A stretch of 64,000 nt of DNA, from the NCBI GenBank assembly GCA_913056345.1, contig CAJXMH010000015.1, positions 1 to 64,000 on the forward strand, in the 5' to 3' direction. Below are positions 47,338 through 56,005 of this stretch, piece by piece. Positions within the stretch are counted from its first letter, which is position 1. Each line of letters begins with the position of its first letter. The translations under genes and the position numbers were made by a program. Source of the stretch: an uncultured Flavobacteriales bacterium (GTDB taxonomy: Bacteria > Bacteroidota > Bacteroidia > Flavobacteriales_E > Vicingaceae). The notes below the pieces were generated by a model. It was not told the DNA's origin, ran no database searches, and saw only the letters and a program-made list of their open reading frames with translations.

Positions 47338-48426
47338 ATGTCAAAGAAGTCATACAGATATAAAAAGCACCTATATGTTCAAATTAATAATGAAATCGAA
47401 GAACCAAGGTTTGACGTCATTCATAATGAATCTAAGCCCAAGAGACTTTACAAATATTTTGGATTAAACAAGAATAGCGCAGATGCACTTCTAAATTCCT
47501 ATTTATTTGCTAGTCACCCCTTTCATTTGAATGATATTATGGATTGTAATCCCTTACTAACCTATTCTTCTAAAAAGATTGCGATTGATATTTATAAGAA
47601 ATTCATAAAGAATACCTCAGATAAGGAGTTGAATAGATTTAGAGATGAGGATGTTCATAATCGACAATTTATCAATTTGATGTGGTCATTGCTCAGTAAT
47701 GTTTATGGAGTAGTTTCCTTAACAGGAAGAAAGAACCACTCATTAATGTGGCCACACTATACAAATGAAGATGGATTTCAAATTGGTTTTGACTTTAATT
47801 TGTTAGAGAAATCATTAGCGTTTAAAGTTGGCAATGGTTCAATCCTTGGGATTTATCCTATTAATTATGTCAAGAAACTTGAGCCAATTGATATTTATGA
47901 ATTTATACCAAAATTTCTAGGTGTACCATTTCTATACTTAACTAATTTAAAAAACAAAAAATGGAAATATGAAATGGAATGGAGAATCATAGCTTCAAAT
48001 AAGCATATGGGGGTCCCATTTAATGAGTCTGGATTAACAACATTTAAAGAAGAAACGAATAGTGAGTTTACTAATTCAAGATTTTTATACTATTCCAAAG
48101 AAGCTATTTCAGAAGTTACATTAGGACACAAGTTCTTTAATAATAAATACTTTAATATCGATTATAGGGGTGCGAGATTAGATATTAAATTCAAGAATTT
48201 TAAAAAGGGAAACAAGGATAATAAAGAAGATTTGAGATTACTTTATGAGTTGTTTGACTTTATGGTAGAAAACTTTGCTGATAAGCTGTATTATTCTACA
48301 TTCAAATATTCTGGTACAGATAGTAACCCTAAACTAATAAGGAGTAAAGAGGGAATGAAAATTAACAAAATAGCAATGGGACATTATTGTTGGAATCGGA
48401 CCAAAAATGTAATAGAATTAGGTTAA
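47338..48426 (+). CDS. DUF2971-domain protein
   Basis: 362 residues. KRLYKYFGLNKNSADALL near residue 34, then FASHPFHLNDIMDCNP near 58 and SLMWPHYTNEDGFQIGFDF near 139 match the DUF2971 pattern (LYKYR, NDPFDC, WshYadnhkGfcigF). The domain is common in accessory and phage-defence-neighbourhood genes, function unknown. The gene is markedly more AT-rich than its neighbours and lies between repeat copies in opposite orientations, which suggests acquisition. No partner gene is present, so an isolated accessory gene seems likely. Confidence 0.75.
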   Translation: MSKKSYRYKKHLYVQINNEIEEPRFDVIHNESKPKRLYKYFGLNKNSADALLNSYLFASHPFHLNDIMDCNPLLTYSSKKIAIDIYKKFIKNTSDKELNRFRDEDVHNRQFINLMWSLLSNVYGVVSLTGRKNHSLMWPHYTNEDGFQIGFDFNLLEKSLAFKVGNGSILGIYPINYVKKLEPIDIYEFIPKFLGVPFLYLTNLKNKKWKYEMEWRIIASNKHMGVPFNESGLTTFKEETNSEFTNSRFLYYSKEAISEVTLGHKFFNNKYFNIDYRGARLDIKFKNFKKGNKDNKEDLRLLYELFDFMVENFADKLYYSTFKYSGTDSNPKLIRSKEGMKINKIAMGHYCWNRTKNVIELG

Positions 48427-48437
48427 TCCAATCAATA

Positions 48438-48504
48438 ATTTTAGCTCATTTTCAAATTTTAGGCATTTCTAAATTCTCAAATTCACCCATTTTAGCTCAT
48501 TTCT
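48438..48504 (-). repeat. AT-rich modular intergenic repeat, copy 3 (inverted), overlapping the recJ stop
   Basis: Read on the minus strand: GAAATGAGCTAAAATGGG, then GAATTTGAGAATTTAG, AAATGCCTAAAAT and GAAAATGAGCTAAAAT. These modules match the copies at 45454 and 47246. The recJ stop codon (TAA, 48494-48492) and its last codons lie inside the first module. Confidence 0.6.
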
Positions 48505-50219
48505 TCACATTCCCTAATATCCTTCACATTCAACTGTAAACTAACCTTCCCATTCCACTCATTCTCTTCAATGGAGTAGGCGACATCAAAAGGTTTTCCA
48601 CTTCGGATTAGTTCGAATTTGTCGCCCAAGCCAAAGGCAATGGCAGGGTAGAAGGTGTGAGGGTTCTCAGGCTTGATCAAGTCTAGCTTAAGGTGATTTT
48701 TGCCTACGATCTTTCCGTAACCTCTTTCTTTTAAGCCTCTACTTACAAACACCGGTTTCATGTTTTTTGGGCCAAAAGGCGCGAATTGTTTCAGCACATT
48801 ATAAAACTTAGCGGTAATTTGATCTACCTCTAATTCGGCGTCGATTTCAATTTCTGGAGTGAGCAATTCTTCTGGAATGCTGGCGGCTACCACTTCTTCA
48901 AACTTCTGTTGAAAAGCTTTAATGTTTTCAATCGGTAAAGTCATGCCGGCGGCATATTTGTGTCCGCCAAACTGAGTGAGTAGGTCACTGCACTTTTCTA
49001 TAGCCTCGTAAACATTAAAGCCTTTTACAGAGCGGGCAGAGCCTGCTGCTTTTCCATTGCTTTCGGTTAAAATGATAGTGGGGCGGTAGTAATTCTCAAT
49101 GCAACGAGACGCTACAATCCCAATCACGCCTTTGTGCCAATTTTCATCATACAGCATGGTGGTTTTTTGCCGAATCAATTTTTCGTCGCCAGCAATCATG
49201 GCCAAGGCTTGCTCGGTGATGCTAGAGTCCAATTCCTTACGGTCTGTATTATGCCCGTCAATGTAGGTTCCGCCTTCCAAAGCAGTTTCCGGATTGTCGG
49301 AAAGGATCACTTCTACCGCTTTGTTGCCACTCTCTATTCTTCCTGCTGCATTGATTCTTGGGGCAAGGGTAAAAACCACATCGGTAACAGTTAATTCTTT
49401 TTTCTTGACTTTAGCCAAGTCCAGCATAGCTTGAAAGCCCGGCTGAGGTTTTTCATTTAACTTTTGAATTCCAAAATAAGTTAGGATTCTATTTTCTCCG
49501 ACAATGGGCACAATATCAGCGCAAATGCTCACTGCTAGAATGTCGAGTTTATCGTAAAGTGCCTTTAGGGGAAGCTGATTTTTTTCAGCATAAGCTTGCA
49601 TTAATTTAAAGCCTACCCCACAGCCTGAAAGTTCTTTAAAAGGGTAGTGGCATTCTTTTCTTTTGGGATCAAGCACGGCCACAGCCTTGGGTATATCCTC
49701 CCCAGGTGTATGGTGATCACAGATGATAAAATCAATGCCTTTTTCATTGGCATAATCAATCTTGTCGATGGCTTTTATACCGCAGTCCAACGCAATAATC
49801 AGCGAAATGTCATTGTCATGTGCGTAGTCAATACCTGTGAAAGAAATTCCGTATCCTTCAGCATAGCGATCAGGAATGTAATAGTCCAATTGAGGGTAGA
49901 AGGTGTTGAGGAAACCATAAACCAAGCTCACCGCCGTTGTGCCATCCACATCATAATCGCCATAGATCAAAATATTTTCCTTATTCTCAATGGCTTTTTC
50001 CAACCTCTCTACTGCAGTTTGCATATCCTGCATTAAAAAAGGATCATGTAGATCTTCCAATTTAGGTCGAAAGAATTGCTTCGCTTCCTCAAAAGTTGTG
50101 ATCCCTCTTTGAATCAGTAGTTCAGTTAAGGTAGGATCCAGGTCGTTTAGTTCAGATGAGAGCTTTTGAATTTCTTCTTTTTCTACTTCAGCTTTCTTGG
50201 TCCATCTTTTTTTGTTCAT
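48492..50219 (-). CDS. recJ: Single-stranded-DNA-specific exonuclease RecJ
   Basis: 575 residues. DHH phosphoesterase motifs are clear: ILIYGDYDVDGTTAVSLVYG near 79 (motif I), PDRYAEGYG near 116, LIIALDCGIKAIDK near 140, IICDHHTPGE near 165 (the DHH motif) and the DHHA1 region GGHKYAAGM near 425. It degrades single-stranded DNA 5' to 3' in recombination and mismatch repair. Length is standard. The C-terminal residues EEMS and the stop are coded within an AT-rich repeat, hinting that the original end was altered. It is divergent from cysH. Confidence 0.95.
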   Translation of the reverse strand: MNKKRWTKKAEVEKEEIQKLSSELNDLDPTLTELLIQRGITTFEEAKQFFRPKLEDLHDPFLMQDMQTAVERLEKAIENKENILIYGDYDVDGTTAVSLVYGFLNTFYPQLDYYIPDRYAEGYGISFTGIDYAHDNDISLIIALDCGIKAIDKIDYANEKGIDFIICDHHTPGEDIPKAVAVLDPKRKECHYPFKELSGCGVGFKLMQAYAEKNQLPLKALYDKLDILAVSICADIVPIVGENRILTYFGIQKLNEKPQPGFQAMLDLAKVKKKELTVTDVVFTLAPRINAAGRIESGNKAVEVILSDNPETALEGGTYIDGHNTDRKELDSSITEQALAMIAGDEKLIRQKTTMLYDENWHKGVIGIVASRCIENYYRPTIILTESNGKAAGSARSVKGFNVYEAIEKCSDLLTQFGGHKYAAGMTLPIENIKAFQQKFEEVVAASIPEELLTPEIEIDAELEVDQITAKFYNVLKQFAPFGPKNMKPVFVSRGLKERGYGKIVGKNHLKLDLIKPENPHTFYPAIAFGLGDKFELIRSGKPFDVAYSIEENEWNGKVSLQLNVKDIRECEEMS

Positions 50220-50289
50220 TGTCGGTAATTTGAATCGAAGTTAATAAATACTAGCGCTTACTATGTCTTTTCATTCTTTCCATCTTCTT

Positions 50290-50297
50290 TATTTTTG
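50290..50297 (+). promoter_or_regulatory. -7 promoter box for cysH
   Basis: TATTTTTG is a perfect TAnnTTTG match, 9 nt before the ATG at 50307. The TTG within it, which could be read as an upstream start, is therefore promoter sequence. Confidence 0.5.
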
Positions 50298-50306
50298 ACA
50301 ACCCCA

Positions 50307-50963
50307 ATGCAGGAGCTCGAAAAAATAAAAAAGCAGATAGCAGAATATCAAAAGGCTGGTAAAAGGCTTTTTGCGACCTCTTCTTTTCAGACGCACAGTA
50401 TTCCTTTATTGCATATCATTAGCAAGATTGACAAAAGCATACCCATTTATTATTTGAATACTGGTTATTTATTTCCTGAAACCATTGCATTTAAGGATCA
50501 GCTTGCAAAGCATCTAGGTTTGACCTTCATCGCTCTGGAGAGTTCGATTTCTAAAAGCCAGCAACGAGATGAGAATGGACAGTTGTTTTTTACCTCAGAT
50601 CCCGATTATTGTTGCTTTCTGAATAAGACTCAGCCAATGGAACCCATATTGGCTAGTCATGATGTTTGGATCAACGGCATTCGGGCTGATCAAAATGCAA
50701 ATAGAGCAGGAATGAAGGTGGAAGAGCAGACTCCTCAAGGTGCATTACGCTATCATCCCGTCTTACATTGGACTGCCAAGGATATTTTCGAGTACCGAAA
50801 AGCCCATGCTCTGCCTGAACACCCGCTTGAAGCAGAAGGGTATTTGAGTATTGGTTGCGAACCATGCACAAGAAAGCACATAGCAGGTGACGAAAGAACA
50901 GCTCGTTGGTTTGGGATGAATAAAGTTGAATGTGGCTTACACACTGATCTAATTCAAAAGTAA
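50307..50963 (+). CDS. cysH: Phosphoadenylyl/adenylyl-sulfate reductase, [4Fe-4S] type
   Basis: 218 residues from the ATG at 50307. It reduces APS or PAPS to sulfite in sulfate assimilation. The iron-sulfur ligands CC (DPDYCCFLNKTQP near 98) and CxxC (IGCEPCTRKH near 183) are present, indicating the APS-reductase type that needs a 4Fe-4S cluster. The catalytic Cys is in KVECGLH at the C-terminus. ATSSFQTHSIPLLHII near residue 22 is the PP-loop region. The epimerase gene starts right after its stop. Other cys genes are not in the window. Confidence 0.93.
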   Translation: MQELEKIKKQIAEYQKAGKRLFATSSFQTHSIPLLHIISKIDKSIPIYYLNTGYLFPETIAFKDQLAKHLGLTFIALESSISKSQQRDENGQLFFTSDPDYCCFLNKTQPMEPILASHDVWINGIRADQNANRAGMKVEEQTPQGALRYHPVLHWTAKDIFEYRKAHALPEHPLEAEGYLSIGCEPCTRKHIAGDERTARWFGMNKVECGLHTDLIQK

Positions 50964-51881
50964 ATGCACGTATTAATTACCGGAGGAGCCGGCTATATCG
51001 GGACAGCTTTAGTTGAGCAATTGAATCAAGATGATAAGGTCGAGCAGATTGATATATACGACAACCTAAGTCGTGGAAATCGAAACTTATTCATTGGAAT
51101 AGATAAGCTGAAAACAAAGAAGGTGAAATTTATACAGGGTGATTTACTTGATTCCCGTAAGTTGAAGAATGCCTTGAATGGAGTTGATATTGTGTATCAT
51201 TTGGCAGCCAATGTAAGTACCCCTTTTTCCGATCAAAATCCTCACTTATTCGAACAAGTTAATCATTGGGGTACGGCTGAATTGACCTATGCAGTAGAAG
51301 CAAGCGAAGTGAAACGCCTGATCTATTTGAGCAGTGTTTCAGTTTATGGGGCCTCAGAAGATATTTGCAGATTAAGCGATAAGCCTAACCCTCAAACCTT
51401 TTACGGTATTTCAAAACTGCGAGGAGAGGAACATGTGCAACGTCTTTCAGAAAAGCTTGAAACATTTATTATCCGCTGTGGAAATGTATATGGCTACAAC
51501 AAAAGCATGCGCTTTGATGCTGTCATTAATCGTTTTTTGTTTGAAGCTAATTTTAAAGGCCAAATTACCATCAATGGTACCGGTGAGCAACATCGACCCT
51601 TCATTCACATTCAAGACGTGGCAAGCGTTTTAACTGCATTAAGCGAAGCTGAACTCCCTAAAGGAGTGTATAATCTAGTAGATAAGAATCGGGCTATTGG
51701 TGAAATTGTAGAAAGCTTGCGTAAACTCTACCCTAATTTGGAAATGTTGTTTGTAAACCAGCATATGAAAATGAGAGAACTACAAGTAGAGCCTTCCGCC
51801 GATTTGCAAGCTTATTTCAGTAAACCACTTACTAGTTTTGAGGAGCAAGTTTCAAACTTCAAAAAGGCTTTTACTTTTTAG
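50964..51881 (+). CDS. NAD-dependent sugar-nucleotide epimerase/dehydratase
   Basis: 305 residues, an extended short-chain dehydrogenase. The Rossmann motif ITGGAGYIGTAL is at residues 5-16, D36 of YDNLSRGN suggests NAD specificity, the catalytic YxxxK is in FYGISKLRGEE near 142, and the serine is in YLSSVSVYG near 119. Such enzymes act on UDP-, GDP- or dTDP-sugars. The context (rsmI, glycosyltransferases, O-antigen ligase) fits surface glycan synthesis. It starts directly after the cysH stop and overlaps rsmI (opposite strand) by 11 nt. Substrate unknown. Confidence 0.88.
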   Translation: MHVLITGGAGYIGTALVEQLNQDDKVEQIDIYDNLSRGNRNLFIGIDKLKTKKVKFIQGDLLDSRKLKNALNGVDIVYHLAANVSTPFSDQNPHLFEQVNHWGTAELTYAVEASEVKRLIYLSSVSVYGASEDICRLSDKPNPQTFYGISKLRGEEHVQRLSEKLETFIIRCGNVYGYNKSMRFDAVINRFLFEANFKGQITINGTGEQHRPFIHIQDVASVLTALSEAELPKGVYNLVDKNRAIGEIVESLRKLYPNLEMLFVNQHMKMRELQVEPSADLQAYFSKPLTSFEEQVSNFKKAFTF

Positions 51882-52539
51882 ACTTACCTTCCACTACCAG
51901 TACAATTTCTCCTTTCAGGGTATTATTTTCGTAGTAATCAACTAATTTTAAGAAGCTTCCTCTTACAGTCTCTTCATGCAGTTTAGTAAGTTCTCTGCTT
52001 ACTGAAGCTTTGCGTTCTCCAAAATACTCATGGAGTTGCTTTAAGGTTTTAATCAGTCGATGAGGTGATTCATACAAAATGATGGTGCGGCTTTCTTCGG
52101 CCAAGAACTTTAGTCTTGTTTGTCGACCTTTCTTATGGGGTAAAAAGCCTTCAAAAACAAATTTATCACAAGGCAAGCCGGAGTTTACCAAAGCGGGAAC
52201 TAATGCATTAGCGCCAGGCAGGGTTTGCACATCAACCTCTTTTTCTATGCATAAGCGAAGCAGTAGAAACCCCGGATCTGAAATGCCCGGAGTGCCGGCA
52301 TCGGTAATCAGGGCCATGCTTTCACCTTCAGCTAAACGCTCTGCCAAATTTTCTGCTAGCTTGTGTTCATTGTGTTGATGGTAAGCTTGCAGCGGCTTTT
52401 GTATTTCGAAATGCTTTAGCAATTTACCACTTGTGCGTGTGTCTTCACACAAGATTACATCAACCGACTTAAGCACATCAACTGCTCTGAAGGTCATGTC
52501 GGCTAAATTGCCGATAGGGGTGGGAACAAGATAAAGCAT
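51871..52539 (-). CDS. rsmI: 16S rRNA (cytidine-2'-O)-methyltransferase RsmI
   Basis: 222 residues from the ATG at 52539, chosen because it begins MLYLVPTPIGNLADMT, the family hallmark, and follows a promoter box by 8 nt. It methylates the ribose of C1402 in 16S rRNA. Further motifs are CEDTRTSGKLLKHF near 32, ALITDAGTPGISDPG near 78, LPGANALVPALVNSG near 100 and YESPHRL near 147. It is divergent from the GT2 gene, and its 3' end overlaps that of the convergent epimerase gene by 11 nt. Confidence 0.95.
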   Translation of the reverse strand: MLYLVPTPIGNLADMTFRAVDVLKSVDVILCEDTRTSGKLLKHFEIQKPLQAYHQHNEHKLAENLAERLAEGESMALITDAGTPGISDPGFLLLRLCIEKEVDVQTLPGANALVPALVNSGLPCDKFVFEGFLPHKKGRQTRLKFLAEESRTIILYESPHRLIKTLKQLHEYFGERKASVSRELTKLHEETVRGSFLKLVDYYENNTLKGEIVLVVEGKSKK

Positions 52540-52547
52540 AGAACAAC

Positions 52548-52555
52548 CAAAGGTA
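52548..52555 (-). promoter_or_regulatory. -7 promoter box for rsmI
   Basis: The minus strand reads TACCTTTG, a perfect TAnnTTTG match, 8 nt before the rsmI ATG. Confidence 0.5.
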
Positions 52556-52587
52556 TTCAATTCTGAGATTAAGTGTTATTTTGCAGT

Positions 52588-53346
52588 ATGCAAGTGAAGC
52601 TATCCGTAGTGGTTATTGCCCTTAATGAGGAAAGGCGCATTGGAGAGGTTATTGACGCTGTATCAAAAATCAGTGATGATATCCTGGTAATTGATAGTGG
52701 TTCTAAAGATCGCACGGAAGAGATCGTTTGCGCTAGGCAAAACACCCGCTTTATTTATCATAAGTGGCAAGGTTTTGCAGCTCAGAAAAACTATGGGAAC
52801 CAAGCAGCCAAGCACGATTGGATATTATCCTTGGATGCGGATGAAGTCCCCGATCAAAAGCTGATTAACGAAATACAAAATAGATTATCTGAGGAGCCTA
52901 CTTGTGCATATCTTATCAATAGAAAGTCTGTTTATTTGGGAAAGGAGATGAATTACGTTTGGCAACCAGATTATCGCTTGCGCCTCTTCCATAAATCTCA
53001 GAATCCGGTTTGGAAGGGTGATTTTGTTCATGAAAAATTACAGTTAGAAAGTGAAGTAAAGAAATTGAAGGAACCCTTATACCATTACTCATATGATGGT
53101 TTGAGAGACCATTTTCAAAAACTGGTAAAGTATGCTGAATTAGCCTCCCAAGAAATGAAACAAAAAGGTAAGCAGCCATCGGTCACCAAGCTGGTGGTCA
53201 ATCCGCTAAGCAAGTTTGTCTCGCATTATCTGGTTAAAAGAGGATTCTTGGATGGTTATCGAGGCTTGATCGCTTCTTTTTCTTCTTTGGTTTATACTTT
53301 TTTGAAGTATGCCTTTTTATTTGAAAAACCATCAAAAAAAGAATAA
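52588..53346 (+). CDS. Family 2 glycosyltransferase (lipopolysaccharide core type)
   Basis: 252 residues. The GT-A fold shows SVVVIALNEERRIGEVI near the start, DDILVIDSGSKDRTEEIV near 36 and WILSLDADEVPD near 78 (DxD region), then NYVWQPDYRLRLFHKS near 118. This layout resembles KdtX/WaaE glycosyltransferases that add glucose or heptose to lipopolysaccharide core. ATG at 52588 is chosen; a GTG 15 bases upstream lies within TTATTTTG (one mismatch to the -7 box, ending 4 nt before the ATG). The next gene starts immediately after its stop. Confidence 0.87.
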   Translation: MQVKLSVVVIALNEERRIGEVIDAVSKISDDILVIDSGSKDRTEEIVCARQNTRFIYHKWQGFAAQKNYGNQAAKHDWILSLDADEVPDQKLINEIQNRLSEEPTCAYLINRKSVYLGKEMNYVWQPDYRLRLFHKSQNPVWKGDFVHEKLQLESEVKKLKEPLYHYSYDGLRDHFQKLVKYAELASQEMKQKGKQPSVTKLVVNPLSKFVSHYLVKRGFLDGYRGLIASFSSLVYTFLKYAFLFEKPSKKE

Positions 53347-54432
53347 TTGAAAAGGTCTGTCTTGCACATATCTACTCCTTTGAGTTGGAGAGGAGGAGAG
53401 CAGCAATTAGCTTATTTGTTGCTTGAATTACAAGATGAGATCAACCAAGTAGTGCTTTGCTCTAAAGGATCAGCGATGGAGCAATTTTGTCAAAAAAATG
53501 GGATAGACTATGAATCCCAACCTAAGAGAGGAGGTTTTGACCTGGCTTTTGCGTTTAAGATCAAAAAGCTTTGTAAAAAACTGGAGATCGATCTTTGCCA
53601 CATGCACGATGCACACGCTCATACTTTTGCTGTTCTAGCCGCAATATTTGGGAATAAGACTCCTTTGGTTCTTAGTCGTCGGGTTGATTTCCCCATCAAG
53701 CAAAAATGGACCTCCAAGTTCAAATACAACCATCCTTCGATCAAAAAGATACTTTGCGTAAGCGAGATGATCAAACAAATTACAGCGTCTGATATTCAAG
53801 ATAAAAGTAAGCTGCATACCGTTTATTCAGGAATTGACTTAACTAAATTCAGTACGCGTTCAGGAAAGTTGAGAAAGGAGCTTGGGATTTCCAAAAGCAC
53901 ACTCTTGGTTGGAAATACTTCTGCTTTAGCTGACCATAAAGATTATTTTACCTTTTTAGATAGTTGTCGGACGGTGTTAGAAAAAAAGCCAGAGGTTCAG
54001 TTCGTGGTAATTGGGGATGGGCCCATGCGAGCAGAGATTCAAGACTATGCAGCAAAACAACAGCTAACTGAAAAAGTGATCTTTACCGGTTACCGAACCG
54101 ATATTACTGAAATTTTAGCAGATTTGGATGTGTTCCTGATTACTTCTAAAACGGAGGGTTTGGGAACTTCTATCTTAGATGCTTTCGCTTGTGGTGTTCC
54201 GGTAGTGGCAACTCGTGCAGGAGGAATTCCCGAATTGGTTGAAGATCAAAAAAGCGGTTTGCTTTGTGAGGTTAAGGATAGCGACTGTTTGGCTAAATCG
54301 ACCTTGTCATTGCTAGAAGATCAGGCTTTGGTTGATAAAATTCGTGCTGAGGCAAAAGAAAAAGTTAAGAAGTTTTCAAAAGCAGAAACGGCAAAAAAAA
54401 CCTTAAAGCATTATCGAGAAGTATGGTCTTGA
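53347..54432 (+). CDS. Family 4 glycosyltransferase
   Basis: 361 residues starting at a TTG that follows the previous stop directly (TAATTG); no ATG is near the start. N-terminal Rossmann domain with ISTPLSWRGGEQQL near residue 9 and DLCHMHDAHAHTF near 83; C-terminal nucleotide-binding domain with FVVIGDGPMRAEI near 219 and the ExnE motif GLGTSILDAFACGVPVV near 277. GT-B retaining transferases of this type build envelope polysaccharide or glycolipid. It overlaps the O-antigen ligase-like gene (opposite strand) by 22 nt. Sugar and acceptor unknown. Confidence 0.9.
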   Translation: MKRSVLHISTPLSWRGGEQQLAYLLLELQDEINQVVLCSKGSAMEQFCQKNGIDYESQPKRGGFDLAFAFKIKKLCKKLEIDLCHMHDAHAHTFAVLAAIFGNKTPLVLSRRVDFPIKQKWTSKFKYNHPSIKKILCVSEMIKQITASDIQDKSKLHTVYSGIDLTKFSTRSGKLRKELGISKSTLLVGNTSALADHKDYFTFLDSCRTVLEKKPEVQFVVIGDGPMRAEIQDYAAKQQLTEKVIFTGYRTDITEILADLDVFLITSKTEGLGTSILDAFACGVPVVATRAGGIPELVEDQKSGLLCEVKDSDCLAKSTLSLLEDQALVDKIRAEAKEKVKKFSKAETAKKTLKHYREVWS

Positions 54433-56000
54433 TCTCTTAACCCTAAAAGGATTAGGCTGTTGAAAGCTGCAAAGAAGGTAACACCTGCCTGGGTTTCCAA
54501 AGTATCTTCAGTTAAAAAAGAGAGGCAAGCTATAACAAAAAATGCCATGTACATAAGGTGTCTTCCCTTTGGGATGTGCCATAAAGGAAAGATCAAAGAG
54601 AATAAGAAGTAGAGTAAACCAAAAAGTCCAAGACCAACCCAAATAGCTAGGTATTGGTTATGAGATCGTCTTCTGTATTTCATTTCTAGGTTACTGTCGT
54701 CTGCGATGTATTGCGCCAAGAAAAGGTCGTTTACATCTCCGCTACCAACACCAAACCAAATGTTCTTTGAAATGATCTTAAATGCTGTTTTCCAATAGAT
54801 CCAACGCATCACCATTGAATAGCCACTTGCATAGCCGTGATCCCTGTACATCTCTATTTCATACCAAACATCATGTATGCGATTTTCAACCTTATTCTGA
54901 TCCAAATATTTATAATTAGCTACACCTTCTTCTATAGCTTTGATGTCTCTCTCGCTAAGTTTGCTAACTCCTAATGAATCTTTGGTGAGGCCTTTAGAGC
55001 TTAAGTATCGGATCAAGGTGGAGGCGATACTTTGTCCTTTTTTGTCTTTTCCTTTTATGTCAATTTTACTTCGCTTATTCCAGGCCTTGTAGAGTTCTTT
55101 GTAGGCAATATAGCGCCATATATAAACACCATTAGTAGACTGTTTATCATCCATTTTATGGTAAAACCGACTTCCATTAATGTTTTGCTTTTTAGGTAGT
55201 TCTTGATTATAGCTTGTTGGAACTTCTGCTGCGTAAGTAGAATAGACACTTTTGAGCCAAAATGTTGAAGCGACTATAACAGCTAGAAACGAAAAAAGTA
55301 TCAGTAATCGAGGAATCAGCCTTTTTTTAATAAAGAAGTAGCGAACAATGCTTAGAACCATTAGTAAAAGCGCAATAATAAGGCCTGTGTAGAGCTGAAA
55401 AATGAATAAGCAAATGAGAAACCATAGGGCAAGTGTTAGCCTAAGCCATGGCTTTAGATTTATGTTTGAGTAGGCGAGAAGTGCAATTCCGAAACAGATA
55501 TTAAGTCCATACCGGATATGCGAGATGTTGATTGCAAGTTCTCTTTTGTCTAGAAAGGCATCAGATAGTAGCCGATTTAAACTAAAACCAGAAAGGATAA
55601 AAAGTGTAAGAAGGTATACTTTTATCAGGAGGCTCCATTCCTGTTTTTGAATGGGTTTACTACTTGCAATAATTAAAGGGAGTACTATTAATGGCAATTT
55701 GTTTCTCAGATCTTTAAACCAATAATCTAAATTAGTTGACCAAAGGATACTGAGTAAGTGAAGTAGAAAAAGACCAATCAATACCCAGAAGAGTGGCTGG
55801 CTTTTTAGACGTTTCCACTTGAGTTTAAAATCTAATTCAAGCAAGGCATTTCCAAGCAGAACAAACTGTCCAATACTCAATAGCGCATGTGACCAGGCTA
55901 GGCCGCACATAATACCTACTAAACCTAAAAGGTAAAGGTTGCGGTGTGAAACAAAACCAGCCAAGGATGTGCCGGAAAAAATCTTATCAATAAGCCCCAA
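54411..56000 (-). CDS. O-antigen ligase/polymerase-like membrane protein
   Basis: 529 residues with about a dozen hydrophobic segments and a large soluble insert (residues 260-400) rich in charged residues. The segment YRRRSHNQYLAIWVGLGLFGLL near 440 (given in part) and the IWFGVGSGDVNDLF region near 410 match the Wzy_C/WaaL fold (conserved RxxxHNxxLxxxxxxGxxG). Such proteins join O-antigen or polysaccharide chains. It is the neighbour of two glycosyltransferases and the epimerase, which supports an envelope role, and follows the protease gene by 5 nt. Ligase versus polymerase cannot be told. Confidence 0.8.
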   Translation of the reverse strand: MGLIDKIFSGTSLAGFVSHRNLYLLGLVGIMCGLAWSHALLSIGQFVLLGNALLELDFKLKWKRLKSQPLFWVLIGLFLLHLLSILWSTNLDYWFKDLRNKLPLIVLPLIIASSKPIQKQEWSLLIKVYLLTLFILSGFSLNRLLSDAFLDKRELAINISHIRYGLNICFGIALLAYSNINLKPWLRLTLALWFLICLFIFQLYTGLIIALLLMVLSIVRYFFIKKRLIPRLLILFSFLAVIVASTFWLKSVYSTYAAEVPTSYNQELPKKQNINGSRFYHKMDDKQSTNGVYIWRYIAYKELYKAWNKRSKIDIKGKDKKGQSIASTLIRYLSSKGLTKDSLGVSKLSERDIKAIEEGVANYKYLDQNKVENRIHDVWYEIEMYRDHGYASGYSMVMRWIYWKTAFKIISKNIWFGVGSGDVNDLFLAQYIADDSNLEMKYRRRSHNQYLAIWVGLGLFGLLYFLFSLIFPLWHIPKGRHLMYMAFFVIACLSFLTEDTLETQAGVTFFAAFNSLILLGLRDQDHTSR

Positions 56001-56005
56001 GGCGT

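Noticed and set aside
47338-48426. DUF2971 gene as part of a phage-defence island
   Set aside because: No restriction, toxin-antitoxin or defence genes flank it, so only an isolated accessory gene is supported.
49647-50036. 129-codon frame antisense to recJ
   Set aside because: Shadow of recJ; no supporting start signal or family resemblance.
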